Below, piece after piece: positions 58,204-64,000 of a stretch of DNA of 64,000 bases. Numbering within the stretch: position 1 is the first letter of the stretch; each line of letters begins with the position of its first letter. Under the pieces are notes generated by a model, which worked only from the letters and a program-made list of their open reading frames with translations, was not told where the DNA came from and made no database searches. A program made the translations under genes and the position numbers. Source of the stretch: Costus lasius (Eukaryota > Streptophyta > Magnoliopsida > Zingiberales > Costaceae); the NCBI GenBank assembly GCA_027563935.2, contig CM050449.1, positions 80,321,178 through 80,385,177 on the forward strand. Direction: 5' to 3'.

Positions 58204-59878
58204 TGCAGGGAACCCCTTTCAAGAGGGGGGCGAAACCCTAATAGGAGGCGCAACAAAATTTCTAGCGGAATCTAGGGTTTCTTATGCGATCTTAAAGCAT
58301 GTAATATGATCAACTTATAATGAAAAGCGATACTCACCATTGCCATCACTTGGATGGTGTCTTGGAATGAGAGAGCGAAATGGATCTCCTCCTTAGGTGG
58401 CGCACACAAGGTGATGTCGCCTACTCTTTGTTGATCCTTGTGCTAGCAAGGTTCTCCAAAGGTTCTTGTCGAGTGGAAAGGATGAGAGATCTCCTTGGCG
58501 AAAACTTCCTTGTCGTCTTAGCCTCTCCTCCACGCGAGAATGCCTCAAGACTCTCTAGCCAAGCGCGGCGACAAGGTGTGAATGAAGCGAGAGAGATGTG
58601 ACCACGCTTAGGAGTCGTGGTTTCTAAAAATAGAAAACCACTCCCACGTTCATGCTCTCATGCGACTTCGGTTTTACCCAAGCGCAAACTTCTCTTCACT
58701 TTGAACCATGCGCTCATTCATGAGCCGGTTCATCACGGTTTGGTCCAAGACCAATTATCCCAAGCAATATGGTCTAGATCTTAATTAAACCCTAAGGCTT
58801 CAGATCTAACCGTCGATCTCTTTGATGCTCTTGATCTGACCGATCTAGCATCCATTCTCTCGATCGAAGCTTACCGATCTCAAGCCCTAATCAATCAAAC
58901 ATGATCAGACCAGATCTCACTTACAATCAGAGATTAAATCCCTTTAAACTGAACCTGAACAATTCAGTCCACACGATCTGACTTAAGTAAGCCATATCAT
59001 CAAATTGTGCGACCCTGAGGGTTTCCTCTAAATGTCGGTAACGATAATTCTCATTATCACGATCAGTGAGGGGTATCTAGCAACACATCACTGTCTCCCG
59101 ATATAAAGGAAAGAGTCTTCCAAGACTACACCCAAACCACAGCACAAGTGTGAATCAACTCACAAGGCATGCATATTTCCTTTGCCACTGGATGTTCTTA
59201 TTGGACAAGCTTGTCAAGCTTGTAACTCCAATATGATAAGCATGATTAGATCAGATGAACACAGTCACCTGGGTATGGCCATACACTCTCTCAATCATCT
59301 CATCCAGGGGGCCCCTTTAGAACATCACACTCCTTAAACAAGGAGACGGCAATCCTATGTCTATCACTAGTGCCCTAACCTGATTCAAGCTCACCATCCA
59401 AGATAGTCTATAATCATTATGTTTCAAATGATATTGAACTACCTCAAAACAATGACAATCATCATTTAGAAAACACAAGTGATCTCAAGTCAAAGGAAAT
59501 GTGCCACTTGTCACATTCAAGGAATATTCACATTGTGACAAACAATTGAACATCCTAGTAGGGTCTGTCCAGCACATCCAATGTACCCATGAGTCTACAT
59601 CTTATTCCATGCTCGAAGCATCCTATAAGATTAGAACACATATTAGTCTCAATCATATCAAGGCTGTCTCATGTTCACCAAGATATATCGACTAAGGACT
59701 TAACAGCATGTCAGCCTAGCTGAACAGCTTTGAGACATTATTCAGAAGAACATATATTGCAGCAGACAATGTAACTAACTGAATAACAACCATGCCTTTA
59801 TAAACATAACAGTTTATTACATGATACTGATACATTCCCATAGGCCTCAAACATTAGCCTTAAGGGCATACCCCAACA
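58204..59878 (-). repeat. 5' LTR of copia E (1675 bp)
   Basis: Nearly identical to 50798-52472; the four differences I see are near 58873, 59100, 59209 and 59370. Followed by TTAAG (59879-59883). Confidence 0.96.
58617..58641 (-). promoter_or_regulatory. TATA-like core inside a long inverted repeat (E 5' LTR)
   Basis: Minus-strand arms GTGGTTTTCTA and TAGAAACCAC flank a T-rich core (about 10 pairs, one bulge). Same LTR position as the shorter repeats in A, B and J, with different arm sequence. Confidence 0.42.
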
Positions 59879-60364
59879 TTAAGTCCTATGAGATGGGTAG
59901 TAGTGATGTGTTGCTAGATACCCCTCACTACTTATGATGTTTACATCGTTGCCATCGTCATAAGGATCCTACGGGGTCACACGCAATAGACTCTTGACGT
60001 TGCTTTAATTAGAAGCCTTATGATCAAGTTATTGGATAACTTGGATCAATTTGGAAGATTTCATCAGCGCCAATGGGCCTGATGAGTTGAAAGAAAGTTA
60101 TTGGAGCCAAACTTCATTTTTGGCATGTTGACCCGAAATTGACCTAGATAGGTCACATTTGGATTAGGGTTGCATTGGATTGGATCCAATGGCTTAATCA
60201 ACCCATACCATGAAGATTGGGCTAGCCCATTAATCTAATGAGGCCCAATAACTAGTTGTCAAGAAGAGGTATAAGCAAATAAGGATATAATGGGGAAGAC
60301 TTTCACCCCATTGGCGCCAAGGGCATAATGGGGTGAAGTGGGCGCATGTTGCTTCACAAGGAAG

Positions 60365-60720
60365 CATTAGGCGCCTCCCCCTTTGTTCCTTGGATGGAAA
60401 CCTTGCCTCTATGGGAAGGGTTGGGGTTGATATGGCTTGAAAGCTCTTTTGGAAAGAGCTTGGGCGCATATGACAAGTAGGGTGAGATTTATGGTAAAGT
60501 CTTGGAGACTTTCCTTACCTCCAAACCCTAATTCCCCTCAAACCCTTGCTTAGCCGAATGACTCTTGCATGTTGCGCCTAGCCCTTCTCCTTGGATGGAT
60601 AGAATGCCTCTAAGGCATGTCTTGGGCTGATATGGCTATTGGGCAAATAAGGATAGGTTGAATGAGGTTTATGGCAAAGTCTTGGAGACTTTCCTTACCA
60701 CAAACCCCTCTCATCCTAGC
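60365..60720 (+). repeat. Imperfect tandem duplication in the H LTR (about 180 bp, two copies)
   Basis: Both copies hold CTTGGATGGA, GCCTCTA, TTGGG, TGATATGGCT and the string AAAGTCTTGGAGACTTTCCT. Copies start near 60370 and 60575. Confidence 0.7.
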
Positions 60721-60764
60721 CGCCCACTTGGCATGATCTTGGCCCTCCCTAAACCGCCTCTTGG

Positions 60765-60774
60765 CTTATAAAAG
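60765..60774 (+). promoter_or_regulatory. TATA-box candidate in the H LTR
   Basis: CTTATAAAAG, in the D-like part, at the place matching 29908-29916 in D. Confidence 0.52.
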
Positions 60775-61367
60775 GGACCCTAGCTGCCCCCTCTCAATGG
60801 TTCAATTCCTTGGAGGCGTGAACATACATAGAGAGGCGTGAGCAAGGATAAAGGGTGACAACATCAAGGTGGCGCAATCCTTCTTCCTAGTAGTGGCCGC
60901 AAGTCTTCTCCTTCATCTCCTCTTGGCGTGACTTGGAGAAGGACTTGGTGATGCCACTTCCTCTTACTCTTCCTAAGGACCGAAACTCTACTTCTCCCTC
61001 TTCTCTTGGAGTGAAGAGGATAAGGAGTTGGCGGCTACTTCCTTGCACTTGGCGCAACTTCCATGAAGGTGGCGCAAGAGAAGTGAAGGAACCCTAAGGC
61101 TTGATTCTCTTCCCGAGGCTAGCACCGAGCGTGGAAGGGAGCAACGATCAAGGAGTCGACGCGTGGATACTTGTAGAGGGCGAGCACTTGATCGTCTTCA
61201 ACATGGCTTCGGCAACTAGACAAGCAAAAGAGGTACATCTCTAACACATCCTTGTGTCTTCTCTCTCGCATGGATCCTGGGACCAGAATATGTTTCGGGT
61301 GTAATGATTCTTCCGCTACGTCCTGGGACTGCAAAATTTTAAAATTACACCCGGTATTCCCTAATAG

Positions 61368-61379
61368 TGGTATCAGAGC
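61368..61379 (+). other. Primer-binding site of copia H
   Basis: TGGTATCAGAGC, one base after the LTR end. Confidence 0.9.
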
Positions 61380-62362
61380 TACTTGCGAGAAACACAAGGT
61401 GTATGTTTGCTTGTATGAAAAATTTTTGGAAAATTTTTCTTCTATCCATGCGCGTTTCACTTAGAAAGCGTTTTTCATCCAATCTTCTCTTCTCAATTTT
61501 ATGGCCGAAATTTGATTGTGTTCATGATTGATTTAAGACCAAAGGGGCACGTAGATTTTGTCAAGTAGGATGGGCATTGTGTCTTCGGACTGGCCGGGTC
61601 TCTTGATCTGACAAAACTGCGAGCCGATAGAGTCTATGAAATCATCATGGAACTTGATCTAAATTTTAGCATAAATTTGGTTAAGAGAGTGCTTTGGATG
61701 ATGTTGGCGCATAAGGTGCTAAAATTTGATTTTTCTGGATTTTCAAATTTTACATGCGCCACTTGATTGGGTTGATAGGTCATAGCGAGTGCTCTTCTGT
61801 GTTGTGATGTGGAAGCATGTTTCCAGTTGTGATGAATGCTTGTAAATTCTCTTTCCACCTGCGTGTGGTTCTCTCCCTATCTTGTTGTAAAGAATTTTTC
61901 ATCTTGTTTAGAATAGATGTAGAATTATAAGATAGGTTAAGGCTTCATCTTGACAACAAGGAGTCTTCTTCAATCGGAGTCAGAAGTGGCGCCAGCTTTG
62001 GAAGTGTGGTGATGGACTTGCGGCTGAAGGAAGGACACATGCTTTCGGCTTCTGGCATGGGCTGATCTGCTTTAGGGACTCGCAACCCTTGGATGCACAA
62101 TAACATGTCACATGGTTCGTGACAAGTTATGTGTATGAAAAGGGCTATGACCATATCGACCAAACTAGCATGCCTGTGATGGTTTATTATTTTGTCCATA
62201 GCATGCCTGTGATGTTTTTCCTTTGCTGCCATAACCATAGGAAAACTGCATGCTAGAAAAGAATAAAATAAACATGAAAAAACTCTCATTAAAATATCAA
62301 GTCAATAGCCTTCTAACGCGTAGCCCTCATCAAACTATCGATCGGTGGTGTTGTGAACTGTT

Positions 62363-62378
62363 TCCCACCCTCGTGGGA
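62363..62378 (+). ncRNA. Leader hairpin 1 of copia H
   Basis: Stem TCCCAC/GTGGGA, loop CCTC; same as hairpin 1 of C. Confidence 0.55.
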
Positions 62379-62562
62379 CACACCCACTTATCTTTAGAAG
62401 GTGTGAGGTGACAAAGATTTCCCCAGTCCAGTTTTAACCTGTGCGTGCCTTCGCAAGGAATTCGTTGGCCCTGGGCATAACGGTTAGGACCAGACTTGAC
62501 TAGTTTTTCATATGTCACTGACATGATGAATTACTGGAGGCAGCTGTTGAGAGGATAGGGTT

Positions 62563-62593
62563 CTGTGTTGTATCCAGCCCTCGCTGGACACAG
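62563..62593 (+). ncRNA. Leader hairpin 2 of copia H (bulged)
   Basis: Outer stem CTGTG/CACAG, bulge TTGTA, inner stem TCCAGC/GCTGGA, loop CCTC. Outer stem and bulge are like A; inner stem and loop are like C. Confidence 0.66.
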
Positions 62594-62686
62594 GGCGCCT
62601 AGTCTATCTTAACTAAGAGGAATTGTGCACGGCACAATTGGCTGGCATGCCTACCTAAGGAAGCATGAGAAACTCTGTGCATCCCA

Positions 62687-62702
62687 ACTCACCCTCGTGA
62701 GT
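62687..62702 (+). ncRNA. Leader hairpin 3 of copia H
   Basis: Stem ACTCAC/GTGAGT, loop CCTC; two compensated pair changes from C. Confidence 0.55.
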
Positions 62703-62863
62703 CGCGGAGACCTCATGTGAAATTAGGATCCTACTCACCTCTTTCCATGTTGAGTTTGAGAGTTCTCAATTTGTTTTGGAAGTAGTGGGAGCATAGCATT
62801 TAATTTAAAGTCCTTGTTAAATGCTTTATCATAGTACTTATTTTACTTATTTGCTTATTGTAG

Positions 62864-63449
62864 ATGGCATCTCCTGATCTAAGATTGAAACTTTATAAAA
62901 ATAAATTGGATGGGACAAATTGGACAAATTGGTTCAAGATTTTGTCCAAGATACTAGAACAAGAGAATAAGGTGCATCTTCTTGAAATACCTCCATCCCA
63001 GCCCAGTGTGTATTTCACTACTGAGTGGGAGTGGAATGTCTATCTTGAACATTGTGAAGATAACGAACAGTACACTGCTCTTGTCTTAGAGTGCATGGCC
63101 CCAGAGGTCAAAGTTGAGTGTGATGAGATGGGAATTTATGATCTTATCATACATCTCAAAGGTCTCTTCACACCATGCTCTATAGACAAAGATCAGGAGA
63201 GTTCTGTTGGATCTTCAGACTGTATGCCTAAATCTAAGAATGACTATGGTTCTGTATCTTTGAAGCTAATACTTCGGAAGACTGGGAATGCATGGGTATT
63301 TCGAAGAGGATTAATGGCCAAGAAGAGCATGGTAAAGAAGAAGGGATGTAATCCATCCGCTTCAGGTATTGTGTTACCGAGGTCTTTTGTCTACTTCTTA
63401 TTCATGGGTACTGGGTACCGTATGTGAGGCTCACATATGTTTTACCGTA
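62864..63449 (+). pseudogene. Shortened, frameshifted gag and protease start of copia H
   Basis: ATG 62864 directly follows TTATTGTAG and opens MASPDLRLKLYKNKLDGTNW, a copia Gag N-terminus. Gag is alignable to HLKGLF (residues 97-102). It then lacks about 100 residues compared with E, the same place as in F and C. The zinc knuckle is gone: the matching segment reads LRKTGNAWVF. After SASGI the frame is lost; the protease region is visible only in another frame (WVLGTVCEAHIC), with Gly in place of the catalytic Asp. The open frame ends at 63427, and the LTR of L interrupts the gene at 63450. Not functional. Confidence 0.88.
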
Positions 63450-64000
63450 TGTTAGGGTATGCCCTTAAGGCCAATGTTTGAGGCTTTGGGCTATTTTCAG
63501 TATCATGTATAAACAATATATATGTTTTATAAAGGCAATTGTTATTATTGAGATTGTTACATTATCTGCTGCTGTATGTATACTTCTGAGTAATGTCTCA
63601 ATGATGTTCAGCTTAGCTGACATTCAGTATTGTCCTTAGTCGAGATATCTCGGTGAACATGAGACAGCCTTGATATGATTGCGACTAATGTGTGCTCTAA
63701 TCTTGTGGGATGCTTCGAGCGTGGAATAAGATTAGACACATAGGTGCATTGGATGTACTGGACTGACCCTTCTTTGGATATTCAATTGTTTGTCACAATG
63801 TGAATAATCCTTGTATGCAAGCAAGTGGTATATTCCCTCTGACTTGAGATCACTTGTGTTTCTAAGTGATGATTGGCATTGTCTTGAGGTAGTTCAATAT
63901 CATTTGAAAGATAATGGTTAAGGATTATCTTGGATAGTGGGCATGAGTCATGCTAGGGCACTTGTGATAGATATAGGATTGCCTCTCCTGGTTGGAGTGT
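63450..64000 (+). mobile_element. Copia L (family 1), start of an LTR, runs off the right edge
   Basis: Begins TGTTAGGGTATGCCC and follows family 1 LTRs for 551 bp, with many more differences than A, B or E. The preceding CCGTA (63445-63449) would be its target duplication. Only the first third of an LTR is visible, so solo or full element is undecided. Confidence 0.88.

Larger units (their letters stand above)
50798..59878 (-). mobile_element. Copia element E (family 1), complete and apparently intact
   Basis: E has two LTRs of exactly 1675 bp (50798-52472 and 58204-59878), target duplication TTAAG (50793-50797 and 59879-59883), primer site, leader with all family hairpins, an unbroken 1293-codon gag-pol and a polypurine tract. 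I found about four LTR differences (0.24%). Every structural part needed by an autonomous copia element is present, so E is a candidate for present-day activity and a possible helper for defective relatives. It lies inside the 5' LTR of H. Confidence 0.97.
59884..61366 (+). repeat. 5' LTR of copia H, second part (mosaic)
   Basis: 59884-60003 continues the D-like LTR. About 60004-60545 matches family 2 LTRs (compare 38270-38690 in K). From about 60720 to the end it is D-like again. The LTR ends TTCCCTAATA where D has TTCCCCAACA, so the terminal CA has mutated. Confidence 0.88.
61380..62863 (+). other. 5' untranslated leader of copia H
   Basis: About 1.5 kb. It has the block shared with C and F (61546-61651), hairpin 1 (62363-62378), hairpin 2 (62563-62593), hairpin 3 (62687-62702) and TTATTGTAG right before the gag ATG. 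No gene. Confidence 0.82.
50056..63449 (+). mobile_element. Copia element H (family 3), 5' part, interrupted by E and L
   Basis: H is a plus-strand copia element. The window shows its 5' LTR (50056-50797 plus 59884-61366), primer site (61368-61379), leader and the start of gag-pol, cut at 63450 by L. The rest lies beyond the window. Gag is shortened in the same place as in family 2. The LTR is a mosaic: its ends match solo LTR D, its middle matches family 2 LTRs. The base string before 50056 (CATAG) would be its target duplication; the partner is not visible. Confidence 0.9.

Overview
This window is plant repeat DNA. I could place essentially all of the 64 kb in a nest of LTR retrotransposons, and I found no host gene, structural RNA gene, CRISPR array or bacterial-type feature. 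The coding style suggests a flowering plant with a large, repeat-rich genome: Ty1/copia elements of the Angela/BARE type (Gag-PR-IN-RT-RNaseH in one frame, primer site for initiator tRNA-Met, 1.7-2.5 kb LTRs) and one Ty3/gypsy chromovirus of the Tekay/Del type. I cannot name the species; a monocot would fit but is not shown.

I use these labels. Family 1 copia (LTR starts TGTTGGGGTATGCCC, about 1.7 kb): A, B, E, solo LTR J and edge fragment L. Family 2 copia (LTR starts TGTTGGTGTATATGCCCT, about 1.9 kb, far end CCCCGGGGTTTCCCAACA): F, G, C, K. Family 3 copia (LTR 2.2-2.5 kb, end ATTCCCCAACA): solo LTR D and element H. T is the gypsy element.

Layout. 1-5616: F (minus strand, 5' half). 5617-6520: eroded coding remnant of G (plus). 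6521-24744: B (plus), whose 5' LTR is split by A (7970-17081, plus). 24745-25248 and 37003-37389: pieces of G's 3' LTR, split by C (25249-36997, minus). C is itself split in its RNase H region by solo LTR D (27845-30391). 37390-38691 and 49861-50055: an LTR of K, split by gypsy T (38692-49855, minus), which carries solo LTR J (44214-45921). 50056-63449: H (plus), whose 5' LTR is split by E (50798-59878, minus). 63450-64000: L, inserted in H's gag-pol. Exact 5-bp target duplications support A (GGATC), C (GATGT), D (ATGCC), T (TGGAG), J (GAAAG) and E (TTAAG).

Activity and age. E is structurally complete with an uninterrupted 1293-residue Gag-Pol and about 4 LTR differences in 1675 bp. A (about 5 in 1694) and B (about 11 in 1683) are young but broken. 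C is older (about 20 in 1956). T is much older (roughly 5% in the stretch I compared).

The two most interesting observations are these. (1) Families 2 and 3 share a Gag that lacks the same roughly 100 central residues and has a damaged zinc knuckle, while Pol stays largely readable in C. This looks like a long-lived Gag-defective lineage that would need Gag from an intact relative such as E, as described for BARE2/BARE1. (2) The leaders of all three families carry three hairpins at constant spacing before gag. Their stems change by compensating substitutions, and the middle one keeps a TTGTA bulge, so this is a candidate shared RNA signal for packaging or translation.
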